Assembly: GCA_029246865.1 (NCBI GenBank)
Contig: JAQWMI010000034.1
Location: 1 to 40,368 of the forward strand
Source of the DNA: Alphaproteobacteria bacterium
Lineage (GTDB): Bacteria > Pseudomonadota > Alphaproteobacteria > HIMB59
DNA: 40,368 nt
Direction of reading: 5' to 3'
Shown here in pieces: positions 31,046 to 39,166 of the stretch. The stretch's first letter is position 1. Every line of letters starts with the position of its first letter. The translations under genes were made by a program, and so were the position numbers. The notes below the pieces were generated by a model, which saw only the letters and a program-made list of their open reading frames with translations, was not told the DNA's origin and ran no database searches.

Positions 31046-32065
31046 TTATAATTTACACAGTTGTTTTGTAGTCTCAAGCATTCTATTTGAAAAACCCCAC
31101 TCATTATCATACCAAGTCATTATTCTCCCAAAAGTTGGAGAAATGACAGTCGTTTCAGTAAGATCTAGAATAGAACTTCTAGGATCATGATTGTAATCTG
31201 ATGAAACTTTTGGGTCACTGTCTAAGCCTAAGATATTCTTTAGTGAAGAACTTTCATATTCTTTAAATTTTTCATTAAGCGCGTTAACAGTAATTTCTTT
31301 TTTTGTGTTAAATTTAAAGTCCACAAGTGAAACATTGGCAGTAGGGACTCTAATGGCAGTGCCATCTAATTTCCCTTTCAAATTTGGTAATACTAGACCA
31401 ACTGCTTTAGCAGCACCTGTGCTCGTGGGTATAATATTTTGAGAAGCACCTCTAGCTCTTCTTAAATCCTTATGAAATGTATCGACAGTACTTTGGTCTC
31501 CAGTAAAAGAGTGAATCGTAGTCATATATCCCGACTCAATGCCAAACTCTTTGTCTATAACATGAGCTACTGGCGCTAGGCAATTTGTGGTGCAGGAGGC
31601 GTTAGATATTACTTGATGGTCAGATGATAAGAGATCATCATTAACTCCTTGAACAATTGTTATATCAGCATCTGTGCAAGGTGCAGAAACTAATACTTTA
31701 GAAGCTCCACTATTAATGTGAAAAAATGATTTTTCTTTGGAAGCAAATATTCCCGTGCACTCCAATACAATATCTATATCTTTTTCTGACCACTTTAAAT
31801 TTTTAGGATCTCTCTCTGCAGATACACTAATATTTTTTCCGGCAATGTTGAATTGGTTATCATTAACTTTTGATATTTCATATGGCATTTTGCCATGTGA
31901 GGAGTCGTACTTGAGTAAGTGGATATTAGAGTCTATATCAGCTAAATCATTAATGTGAGTTATTTCATATTCATCTTGAAACTCTTTATGTCTTTCAATA
32001 AATGCTCTAAATACTAATCTTCCTATTCTCCCAAAGCCATTAATAGCTACTCTTTTTTTTGTCAT
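31046..32065 (-). CDS. gap: Glyceraldehyde-3-phosphate dehydrogenase
   Basis: 339 residues. NAD-binding start VAINGFGRIGRLVFRAF, the catalytic cysteine in SNASCTTNCLAPV, and TIHSFTGDQ, RRARGASQNIIPTSTGAAKAVG and WYDNEWGFSNRM. It starts inside the 3' end of tkt (4-bp overlap). No pgk follows, unlike most alphaproteobacterial clusters. Whether it uses NAD or NADP cannot be read with confidence. Confidence 0.97.
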   Translation of the reverse strand: MTKKRVAINGFGRIGRLVFRAFIERHKEFQDEYEITHINDLADIDSNIHLLKYDSSHGKMPYEISKVNDNQFNIAGKNISVSAERDPKNLKWSEKDIDIVLECTGIFASKEKSFFHINSGASKVLVSAPCTDADITIVQGVNDDLLSSDHQVISNASCTTNCLAPVAHVIDKEFGIESGYMTTIHSFTGDQSTVDTFHKDLRRARGASQNIIPTSTGAAKAVGLVLPNLKGKLDGTAIRVPTANVSLVDFKFNTKKEITVNALNEKFKEYESSSLKNILGLDSDPKVSSDYNHDPRSSILDLTETTVISPTFGRIMTWYDNEWGFSNRMLETTKQLCKL

Positions 32066-34002
32066 TTTTTTTTAATACCTTTCATAATTTTCTTCGATAT
32101 GGTTTTGGAATCCAATCCAAATTTTTTATAGACTTGATCTGCAGGAGCACTCGCTCCAAAATCATCAATGCCAAAAATGTTTTCTTCTTCGGTAAATTTA
32201 TTCCAATATATTGTAGATCCAGCCTCAATAACAAATATTTGCCCTAAAGATGACTTAAGTAAATTTTTCTGAAATGAAGTGGGCTGCTTTTCAAACAATG
32301 ATGTAGATGGCATTGAGACAACCTTAGAAGAAATATTATTTTCTTTTAATAATCTTGCTGTTTCAAGAGCTAAGGACACCTCTGAACCAGTTGCTATGAT
32401 TGTTATTTGATTATTTTTATCATTTTGATCAATTACATAAGCCCCATGAAATTTTTTTGTATTTGCAATTTTATTTGAGATTTGTGGTAAGTTTTGTCTT
32501 GATAAGCATAAAAACGAAGGGCCATTTTTAATATTAATTGCGGCTTCCCAACATAATGCTGTTTCAAATAAGTCCGCGGGTCGAAATACATTACCATTTG
32601 GAATAGATCTAAGCATATTAATTTGCTCAATTGGTTGGTGTGTAGGTCCGTCTTCGCCTAAACCAATTGAGTCATGTGTAAATACGAGGATGGGGTCAAT
32701 TTGCATCAATGCTGCTAATCTTAAACTTGGTTTCATGTAGTCAGCAAAACTTAGAAAAGTACCTGAAAAAATTTTAAAGAAATTTGTTGATGCAATGCCA
32801 TTCATAATTCCAGCCATACCGTGTTCTCTAACCCCAAAATGAATATATTGGCCACCAAAATTTTTACTATCAATAATACTTGTTATGTTTCCTTTTGTAA
32901 GATTTGATCCGGTTAAGTCTGCCGAACCACCAATGATTGCTTTTGATTTACTTAAATAGTTAATGATAACTTCTGATGATTTTCTGGTGGCTTGATTATC
33001 CTGAAATTTAATAACATCTTTTTTTATTGAAACAAATAATTTACTTAAGTTATTTTCTGACTTAAATTTTTTAATCTTTAATTCATATTTTTTTGTAGTG
33101 TTGTAATGAGACATACATCTTTTATGACTCCCTCTCCAAATTTTTAGAAGAGACTTGGGAATAATAAATTCCCCATGATTCCATTTTAATTGTGCTCTTG
33201 TTTTTACAATTTCTTCATCGCCAAGTGGAGATCCATGAGAGGATGCTTTAGAAGATTTATTAGGAGATCCAAAACCTATAGTTGTTTTAAAGTTTATTAA
33301 TGTTGGCTTTTTTGATTTGAGACTCTTATCAATATTTTTTTTAATATTTGAAAAATTATGTCCATCTCCATTGAGGACATTCCAATTAACTGATTCAAAT
33401 CTTAAGTTTGTATTATCGGAAAAGGATAAATCGGTTGATCCATCAATACTAATTTTATTATTATCATAAATAAGAATTAAATTGTCTAATTTTAGATGAC
33501 CTGCAAGACTTATAGCTTCTTGACTTATTCCTTCTTGCAAGCAACCATCGCCACAGAAGACATAAACTTTAGGGCAAAATTTTAGTTTAAGTTTAGAGGC
33601 TAGATTTTTTTGTGCTATAGCCATACCAACAGCATTGGCAATTCCTTGTCCTAATGGACCTGTTGTAATTTCAATTCCAGCTTCTGGCTCATATTCGGGA
33701 TGTCCTGCAGTTATAGAACCTAACTGTCTAAAGTTTTTGATCTGCTCTAAAGTCATTTTTCTATATCCAGTTAAATGTAGCAATGAATAAAGCAACATAG
33801 ATCCATGACCATTCGATAAAACGAATCTATCTCTAAAAGACCATTCAGGATCTGTTGGATTAAAATTTATATAATCTTGAAATAAGACAGTGGCAATATC
33901 TGCCATACCCATTGGCATACCTGGGTGTCCCGATTTTGCTCTTTGAACAGCGTCTATAGATAAAAATCTTATGCAATTAGAAAGTTCTAAATAATTTTTC
34001 AA
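32062..34002 (-). CDS. tkt: Transketolase
   Basis: 646 residues, TPP-dependent, linking glycolysis and the pentose phosphate pathway. Seen: the substrate-site stretch SGHPGMPMGMADI, RFVLSNGHGSMLLYSLLHL, the ThDP motif GDGCLQEGISQEA...YDNN, and later GLGEDGPTHQPIEQ, LRSIPNGNVFRPAD and the C-terminal domain IIATGSEVSLAL. The start is TTG at 34002, chosen because it lies about 7 nt after AAGGA and gives the usual N-terminal length before the SGHPG motif; no ATG fits. It is divergent from the coiled-coil gene at 34038 with only 35 bp between. Confidence 0.95.
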   Translation of the reverse strand: MKNYLELSNCIRFLSIDAVQRAKSGHPGMPMGMADIATVLFQDYINFNPTDPEWSFRDRFVLSNGHGSMLLYSLLHLTGYRKMTLEQIKNFRQLGSITAGHPEYEPEAGIEITTGPLGQGIANAVGMAIAQKNLASKLKLKFCPKVYVFCGDGCLQEGISQEAISLAGHLKLDNLILIYDNNKISIDGSTDLSFSDNTNLRFESVNWNVLNGDGHNFSNIKKNIDKSLKSKKPTLINFKTTIGFGSPNKSSKASSHGSPLGDEEIVKTRAQLKWNHGEFIIPKSLLKIWRGSHKRCMSHYNTTKKYELKIKKFKSENNLSKLFVSIKKDVIKFQDNQATRKSSEVIINYLSKSKAIIGGSADLTGSNLTKGNITSIIDSKNFGGQYIHFGVREHGMAGIMNGIASTNFFKIFSGTFLSFADYMKPSLRLAALMQIDPILVFTHDSIGLGEDGPTHQPIEQINMLRSIPNGNVFRPADLFETALCWEAAINIKNGPSFLCLSRQNLPQISNKIANTKKFHGAYVIDQNDKNNQITIIATGSEVSLALETARLLKENNISSKVVSMPSTSLFEKQPTSFQKNLLKSSLGQIFVIEAGSTIYWNKFTEEENIFGIDDFGASAPADQVYKKFGLDSKTISKKIMKGIKKK

Positions 34003-34037
34003 TGGAATATCCTTCCGATATATTTATAAATTAAAGA
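34003..34037. promoter_or_regulatory. 35-bp divergent promoter between tkt and the coiled-coil gene
   Basis: All regulatory signals for both strands must lie in or near this gap. The palindromic TTTATAAA (34023-34030) can serve as -10 in either direction: TATAAA at 34025-34030 is 7 nt before the ATG at 34038, a leaderless layout, while tkt retains AAGGA ahead of its TTG. Confidence 0.45.
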
Positions 34038-34298
34038 ATGGATGAAATTAAACAACAAATCACAAACAAAATAGACCAATTAGTTGATAAACTCAAATAT
34101 TTTAAAAATTTATCTCAAGAAATTGAACAAAAATTTTCTGAGAGTAAATTAAAAGTGGAGTACCTAGAAAAAAGAGAATTAGAGTTAGAAGAAGAGCTCT
34201 CAGCAAGTAAAAGGGAAATAGAACAAAAGAATTTATTAATTGAAGAAGCAACTAATAAGATAGAGGAAGTATTAGTCAATATAGATAATGATGCCTAG
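34038..34298 (+). CDS. DUF4164-like coiled-coil protein
   Basis: An 86-residue, nearly all-helical protein (Lys/Glu/Leu heptads over residues about 5-80). Position, directly before zapA and divergent from tkt, is that of the DUF4164/ZapA-partner coiled-coil gene of alphaproteobacteria. Its TAG overlaps the ATGATG of zapA by 11 bp. The role is presumably with the divisome, by context only. No Shine-Dalgarno is seen. Confidence 0.65.
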   Translation: MDEIKQQITNKIDQLVDKLKYFKNLSQEIEQKFSESKLKVEYLEKRELELEEELSASKREIEQKNLLIEEATNKIEEVLVNIDNDA

Positions 34299-34623
34299 TC
34301 TAGAGCTTAATATAGCAGGACGACCTTTGAAGATACAGTGTTCAGATGAAAATATTGATTTGGTAAAGGGAGTAGCTAGTAAAATTAGTCAGCTTATAGA
34401 TATTGAAAAAAAAGAAAATGTTCCTTTCTTGACATCAACGTTTATAGCTTTTTTAAAATCTATGGAAGAAAATTTAAATAAAGAAAAAATTCTTAAAGAG
34501 TCTCTTAATAAAAAATTACTTTATGAAAATACTATTGATCAACTAAAAGAAGAAGTTGTAAACTTAAAAAAAATTATCAATTCCATTGATCACAAACTTG
34601 ATAATGAGTTACCAATTGAATAA
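34288..34623 (+). CDS. zapA: Cell division protein ZapA-like
   Basis: A 111-residue protein: LELNIAGRPLKIQCSDENIDLVKGVASKISQLI is the ZapA N-terminal domain, followed by a long coiled-coil helix to the C-terminus. ZapA bundles FtsZ at mid-cell. It begins with two ATG codons overlapping the preceding gene. Its end overlaps the next gene's likely start by 20 bp, leaving no gap for the 6S RNA that often lies here. Confidence 0.82.
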   Translation: MMPSLELNIAGRPLKIQCSDENIDLVKGVASKISQLIDIEKKENVPFLTSTFIAFLKSMEENLNKEKILKESLNKKLLYENTIDQLKEEVVNLKKIINSIDHKLDNELPIE

Positions 34624-35176
34624 ATCAGATATTAGAAAAACGTTTCTTTCAAAAAGAAAAGAAATGACAGAGGATGTTATAAATCTTAAGTCAGAAAAAA
34701 TTAATAAAAAAATATTAGAAATTATAAATGAATATCCAGACGTTAAATCAGTGGGTCTTTTTTATCCATTTGATAATGAGGTTAAGGTATTGGGACTTTG
34801 CGAAAGCTTAGAGGCTAAGAAAATACATATTACCTTGCCGGTAGTAAAAAAAAATTCAATGCCGTTAGATTATAAAATATATAGCTATCAGGCCGATAAC
34901 GTTGCTAGTGGCTATAAGGGAATATTAGAACCGATACATTCACTGTCTCTAGAGCCTGACGCGATTGTTGTTTCCTGTGCAGCATTTAATATAAATAAAT
35001 ACAGAGTGGGATATGGTGGTGGTTTTTTTGATAGAACTATTGAAAAATTGAAAGAAAAAAATAAAAATTTTTTCACTATTCTTGCTGCCTTTGATATGCA
35101 AGAATGTGAAATTGATTTTCAAGAAAAATTCGATCAAAAAATAGATTTTATTTGCACTGAAAACCGTAAAATATAA
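34604..35176 (+). CDS. fthC: 5-formyltetrahydrofolate cyclo-ligase
   Basis: About 190 residues from ATG 34604; the frame opens earlier at a TTG (34586), but the ATG gives the usual MxxxLNKSDIRKTFLSKRK start. The ATP-binding and substrate motifs VGLFYPFDNEVKV, LPVVKKNSMPLDYKIY and the conserved end VGYGGGFFDRTIEKL are visible. It converts 5-formyl-THF to 5,10-methenyl-THF. Linkage to zapA is conserved across proteobacteria. Confidence 0.92.
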   Translation: MSYQLNKSDIRKTFLSKRKEMTEDVINLKSEKINKKILEIINEYPDVKSVGLFYPFDNEVKVLGLCESLEAKKIHITLPVVKKNSMPLDYKIYSYQADNVASGYKGILEPIHSLSLEPDAIVVSCAAFNINKYRVGYGGGFFDRTIEKLKEKNKNFFTILAAFDMQECEIDFQEKFDQKIDFICTENRKI

Positions 35177-35178
35177 TT

Positions 35179-35994
35179 ATGAATTTCTTAATGATAGGCG
35201 ACGTTGTTGGAAGAACTGGTAGAAATGCTCTTAAATCCCATCTTTCAGAAATAAAAAGAAAATTTGAAATTGATTTTACAATTGTGAATGCTGAAAACTC
35301 AGCTGCAGGATTTGGTATTACTCCTAAAATCTATGAAGAATTCATATCAATGGGAGTTGATGCGGTGACATTAGGAAATCATTCCTGGGATAAAAACGAA
35401 ATAATTGATTACATGGAATTGAACCCTAATCACTCTATAATAAGACCCCTTAATTTCTTAAATAACTCTCCGGGCAGGGGCTATAAAATTTTTGATCATT
35501 CTAACGGAAAAAAAATATTAGTTTGTCAAATTCATACAAAGTTATTTATTAATTTACCTTTAAATGATCCTTTTCAATGTTTGGATACAGAAATTATTTC
35601 TCTTTTAGAAGCAGGTAAAGCCGATTACTCTTTTTTAGAAGTTCATGGTGAGGCTACTTCCGAAAAAAATGGTATAGGACAGCACTATGACGGTAAATTT
35701 ACAGGTATTTATGGAACTCATACTCATATACCAACAGCTGATGCTAGAGTCCTTGCCAAAGGTACTGCATTTCAAACAGATATAGGTATGACTGGTGATT
35801 ATGAATCGATAATTGGTATGAAAAAAGAAAGTGCTATAAAAAGGATGCGTACAGGGATGAATTCTAATAGACTTGAACCAGCTGATGGTGAGGCCACTAT
35901 TTCTGGAATAATTATAAAAAGAGATATTGAAAATAGCAGTACGACAATTCAATCAATTTTAATAGGAGGAATTCTCAATAGAGAAGTGTTTTAA
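35179..35994 (+). CDS. TIGR00282-type metallophosphoesterase (YmdB-like)
   Basis: A 271-residue metal-dependent phosphoesterase. Motifs: LMIGDVVGRTGR at the N-terminus, NAENSAAGFGIT, TLGNHSWDKNEI, VEVHGEATSE and GTHTHIPTADARVL with metal-binding histidines. Bacillus YmdB hydrolyses 2',3'-cyclic nucleotides; the alphaproteobacterial role is unknown. It starts 2 bp after the ligase stop and ends 1 bp before yebC. Confidence 0.9.
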   Translation: MNFLMIGDVVGRTGRNALKSHLSEIKRKFEIDFTIVNAENSAAGFGITPKIYEEFISMGVDAVTLGNHSWDKNEIIDYMELNPNHSIIRPLNFLNNSPGRGYKIFDHSNGKKILVCQIHTKLFINLPLNDPFQCLDTEIISLLEAGKADYSFLEVHGEATSEKNGIGQHYDGKFTGIYGTHTHIPTADARVLAKGTAFQTDIGMTGDYESIIGMKKESAIKRMRTGMNSNRLEPADGEATISGIIIKRDIENSSTTIQSILIGGILNREVF

Positions 35995-35995
35995 A

Positions 35996-36736
35996 ATGGC
36001 AGGTCATTCAAAATTTAAAAATATTCAATTTCGTAAAGGAGCTCAAGATAAAAAAAGGGCAAAGCAATTTGGAAAAATAGGAAGAGAAATTCAAATTGCC
36101 TCTAAACTTGGTGGTCCTGATCCAGAAACAAATCCAAGATTAAGACTTGCTATTAATAATGGGCGCAGTGTTAATATGCCAAAAGATAATATTGAAAGAG
36201 CAATTAACAAAAATAATACTGACACTGCTGATTACTCAGAAATAAGATACGAGGGATACGGTCCGTACGGTACAGCATTTATTGTTGAAGCCCTAACTGA
36301 CAATAAAAATAGAACAGCAACAGAAATCAGGACAATTTTTTCAAGAAATGGAGGTAACTTAGGTGAAACAGGAAGTGTGAGTTACAATTTTGATAAAGTT
36401 GGAGAAGTTGTAATCAAAAGTATATTAGAAGATGATATGATTGAAAATTTAATTGAAATAGGTGTGGAAGATTACTCTTTGGAACGAGAGGAGACCTATC
36501 TTTATTGTAAATTTGAGGACTTATTTTCAATTGAAAAATTTGTTCGAGAAAAAGAGTTGTCTGTAGAGGCCGCTAAATTAATATGGAAACCTAATATTAG
36601 CGTTGAAATTACTAGCAAAGAGGATTTAGAAAAACTTTTAAAGCTGTCCGACGACTTAGAGGATAATGATGACGTCCAAAACTGTTTCTCTAATTTAGAT
36701 TTTGATAGTAGATTGATTGAAGAATCAGATGCCTGA
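35996..36736 (+). CDS. yebC: YebC/PmpR-family protein
   Basis: 246 residues. MAGHSKFKNIQFRKGAQDKKRAKQF is the YebC start. It has IYEVEGYGP-like segment IRYEGYGPYGTAFIVEALTDNKNRT and a helix-rich acidic C-terminus. The family is thought to act at the ribosome or as a transcription factor. In relatives it is followed by ruvCAB; here the next gene is a small unknown nuclease-like protein overlapping by 8 bp. Confidence 0.95.
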   Translation: MAGHSKFKNIQFRKGAQDKKRAKQFGKIGREIQIASKLGGPDPETNPRLRLAINNGRSVNMPKDNIERAINKNNTDTADYSEIRYEGYGPYGTAFIVEALTDNKNRTATEIRTIFSRNGGNLGETGSVSYNFDKVGEVVIKSILEDDMIENLIEIGVEDYSLEREETYLYCKFEDLFSIEKFVREKELSVEAAKLIWKPNISVEITSKEDLEKLLKLSDDLEDNDDVQNCFSNLDFDSRLIEESDA

Positions 36737-37049
36737 TAAAGCTTGGAAAAATAGAGAGCGTTTAGTGTCAAAGTTTTTTGGCGGAATTAGAAATGCCCTA
36801 AGTGGAATAAATTCAAAAGTTACTCATGCAGACGTAATTCATGACGAGCTTTTTATTGAATGTAAATTAAGAGCTAAGCACTCAGCTGTAAAGCTTTGGG
36901 ACGATACCAAAGTTTATGCCGATAAAGAAAAAAAAATACCTGTGATAGCTTTATGTGAAAAAAATAGACCTGGCTTTTGGGTGATGGTTCATTCTGATGA
37001 TTTAGAAGCAGTTTCAAAAATAACGAACGGTTTAAAGGAGATAAAATAA
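36729..37049 (+). CDS. Putative PDDEXK-type nuclease in the ruvC position
   Basis: A 106-residue soluble protein from ATG 36729 (a TTG at 36717 is in frame but less likely). Pattern: WKNRERLVSKFFGG (E10), ALSGINSKVTHADVIHDELFIECK with D35 and E44-x-K46, then a basic helix, and KIPVIALCEKNRPGFWVMVHSDDL. This order, Glu, Asp, Glu-x-Lys and a following helix, is the PDDEXK nuclease core as seen in small Holliday-junction or phage-type resolvases. The gene is overlapped by yebC (8 bp) and followed immediately by tolQ. It might replace RuvC (inference). I do not recognise a named family with certainty. Confidence 0.55.
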   Translation: MPDKAWKNRERLVSKFFGGIRNALSGINSKVTHADVIHDELFIECKLRAKHSAVKLWDDTKVYADKEKKIPVIALCEKNRPGFWVMVHSDDLEAVSKITNGLKEIK

Positions 37050-37751
37050 ATGGAAAACGAAGTAGTTAATTTAGCATCTATGAAAGGTTCAGTTGATTTC
37101 TCAATGTTCTCTATGTTCTTTAAATCAGATTGGATTGTTAAGTTTGTTATACTCCTTCTTGTAGTGTTTTCTATTCAATCATGGAAAATTATCATACAAA
37201 AAATTCTGACAATCAGTAAAATGAGAAGAACTTCAAAAAAATTTGAAAATCACTTTTGGTCTGGTGTTACTTTAGATGAACTTCATGAGCAAATTGAAGA
37301 TTTTGAAGAAGAAAGTTTTTCAACAGTTTTCAAAAATATTATGGATGAATATGATAAGTCAATAAAATCTAAAGCCAAAATGGATAGTTTTTTAGTCCAA
37401 AGATTAGAAACTGTTTTAGAATTAAGTGTAAGCAACGAAGATTCAAAATTAAATGGAGGTTTATCTTTTCTCGCTTCATCAGGTTCTGTCGCTCCATTTA
37501 TAGGATTATTTGGAACTGTTTGGGGAATAATGCATAGCTTTCAAGCAATAGCTATTGCGCAAAATACTAATCTAGCAGTGGTAGCTCCTGGCATAGCTGA
37601 AGCCCTATTTGTAACTGCCCTTGGCCTGTTTGTTGCCATTCCATCAACTGCTTTTTATAATTTAATCACAGCACGAATTGATAGCTATTTATCCGAAGTA
37701 GAAAACTTTGGGAAAGATTTGGTAAATATTATCTCTAGACAAATGAGCTAA
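37050..37751 (+). CDS. tolQ: Tol-Pal system protein TolQ
   Basis: A 233-residue inner-membrane proton-channel subunit with three membrane helices (about 28-48, 142-165, 178-200). GLSFLASSGSVAPFIGLFGTVWGIMHSFQ and ALFVTALGLFVAIPSTAFYN match the MotA/TolQ/ExbB core. It starts immediately after the nuclease-like gene, and its TAA overlaps the tolR ATG by one base. YbgC, common before tolQ, is absent. Confidence 0.95.
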   Translation: MENEVVNLASMKGSVDFSMFSMFFKSDWIVKFVILLLVVFSIQSWKIIIQKILTISKMRRTSKKFENHFWSGVTLDELHEQIEDFEEESFSTVFKNIMDEYDKSIKSKAKMDSFLVQRLETVLELSVSNEDSKLNGGLSFLASSGSVAPFIGLFGTVWGIMHSFQAIAIAQNTNLAVVAPGIAEALFVTALGLFVAIPSTAFYNLITARIDSYLSEVENFGKDLVNIISRQMS

Positions 37752-38146
37752 TGAGAAGAAAGAATCGACCAGTATCAGCAATTAATGTTACTCCCATGGT
37801 CGATGTTATGCTTGTTTTACTAATTGTTTTTATGGTAACAGCGCCTCTACTCACAGTAGGAGTACCCATTAATCTTCCTAAAGTTGAGTCACAATCTTTA
37901 GACGCCCAAAGAGAGCCTCTCGAAATTACTCTGAATGATAGTAATGAAATTTATATTGGTGATGAAATAATAATATTTGATGAATTGATATCTAAAGTTC
38001 GTGCGGTTGCTGGCAACAATAGTGATATTAGAATTTTTTTAAGAGCTGACTCAAATATCAATTATGGAGAAGTCATGAAAGTACTTGGAGCTTTAAATAC
38101 TTCTGGTTTTTTAAAAATAGCTCTTGTTACAAAAAAACCTGATTAG
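37751..38146 (+). CDS. tolR: Tol-Pal system protein TolR
   Basis: 131 residues: an N-terminal membrane helix with the proton-path aspartate (INVTPMVDVMLVLLIVFMVT) and a periplasmic domain with GVPINLPKVES and IFLRADSNINYGEVMKVLGAL. ExbD/TolR family. Overlaps tolQ by one base. Confidence 0.95.
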   Translation: MRRKNRPVSAINVTPMVDVMLVLLIVFMVTAPLLTVGVPINLPKVESQSLDAQREPLEITLNDSNEIYIGDEIIIFDELISKVRAVAGNNSDIRIFLRADSNINYGEVMKVLGALNTSGFLKIALVTKKPD

Positions 38147-38152
38147 ATAATC

Positions 38153-39121
38153 TTGTATATTCAAAATATTTTTAATCCTCTTTATCAAATAAAGTCTTAT
38201 CTTGAGGATTTTCTTTATAATAAAAGAGATAAGACTTTTACAATTATATCAGTTTTAGCTCATATACTTTTTTTGATACCGATGATTAGTTTTACCTTCA
38301 ATGAAAATCAAATCACTGATGTGCCGCTTATACTCCCTGTTGAAATGTTTATTGTTGAAGAAAAAACTGCAGCACCAGAATTTGAACAGAAGGTAAATGA
38401 AATTATTCCAGATATGATTGAGGAAGTTCAGGAAATGAAAGAAGAAGTAGTTGAAGAAGTTGAACAAATAGAAGTAAAGGAAGAAATACTAGCTACGGAG
38501 TCCATAGAAGAAGAAAATGATTTTGTGATTGACCAAAAAGTTAAACCAGAAGAAATTATTGAACAAAAACCTGAAGAGGTTAAAAATGATTTCGAAATCA
38601 AATTAAAAAATAAACCTGAGCCAAAAGAAATTATAGAAGAACCTGAAGTTGAAATCGTTTTAAAAACAAAGCCTAAGAAAAAAACTTTTAACGTAAGTAA
38701 AGTATTAAAAGATATTGAACAAGAAAGTGAAGACTTTAAAAAAGAACAAGAGACTACAGAAGAAAAGCAATCAGAAGTATTTACTGATGAAGTTGGTGAA
38801 AAAATGACAATTTCTGAATTGGAAATGTTAAAACAACAACTTTACTCATGCTATACTGTTCCAGCTGGAGCTATGGAATTTCAAGATATGAAAGTTCAGG
38901 TGAAAATTATTGTCAATCCTGACAGAACTGTGAAGGAGGCAATTATTAAAAATACTGCTAAAATGACATCAGATCCTTTTTTTAGAACCGCAGGAGAAGC
39001 AGCGCTTAGAGCCTTTAATCACCCTAATTGCTCAGTTTTAATGCTACCAGAGAATAAATATGATGAATGGAACGAGATTAACTTTACGTTTGATTTTAGT
39101 TGGATGTTTGACAAAGTTTAA
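38153..39121 (+). CDS. tolA: TolA-like inner-membrane anchor protein
   Basis: 322 residues beginning at TTG 38153 (no ATG lies before the membrane helix, residues about 27-46). Domain II is a long Glu/Lys/Val-rich region (about 65-220), not the Ala/Lys helix of E. coli TolA. Domain III (about 228-322), with LKQQLYSCYTVPAGA, IIVNPDRTVKEAII, AALRAFNHPNC and KYDEWNEINFTF, has the TolA/TonB-like C-terminal fold with two cysteines. It joins the inner-membrane motor to TolB-Pal. Separated from tolR by 6 bp. Confidence 0.85.
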   Translation: MYIQNIFNPLYQIKSYLEDFLYNKRDKTFTIISVLAHILFLIPMISFTFNENQITDVPLILPVEMFIVEEKTAAPEFEQKVNEIIPDMIEEVQEMKEEVVEEVEQIEVKEEILATESIEEENDFVIDQKVKPEEIIEQKPEEVKNDFEIKLKNKPEPKEIIEEPEVEIVLKTKPKKKTFNVSKVLKDIEQESEDFKKEQETTEEKQSEVFTDEVGEKMTISELEMLKQQLYSCYTVPAGAMEFQDMKVQVKIIVNPDRTVKEAIIKNTAKMTSDPFFRTAGEAALRAFNHPNCSVLMLPENKYDEWNEINFTFDFSWMFDKV

Positions 39122-39149
39122 ATTTTAAAAATATCATATATATGTATGT

Positions 39150-39155
39150 TATAAT
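39150..39155 (+). promoter_or_regulatory. TATAAT element before tolB
   Basis: Perfect -10 hexamer 11 nt before the tolB ATG in the 45-bp gap after tolA. It could drive tolB alone with a leader of about 5 nt; no clear -35. Confidence 0.35.
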
Positions 39156-39166
39156 GCTTTCTTAAA

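Noticed and set aside
35635-35952. 105-codon minus-strand ORF opposite the YmdB-like gene
   Set aside because: Antisense shadow rich in Ser/Phe/Tyr, with no family resemblance.
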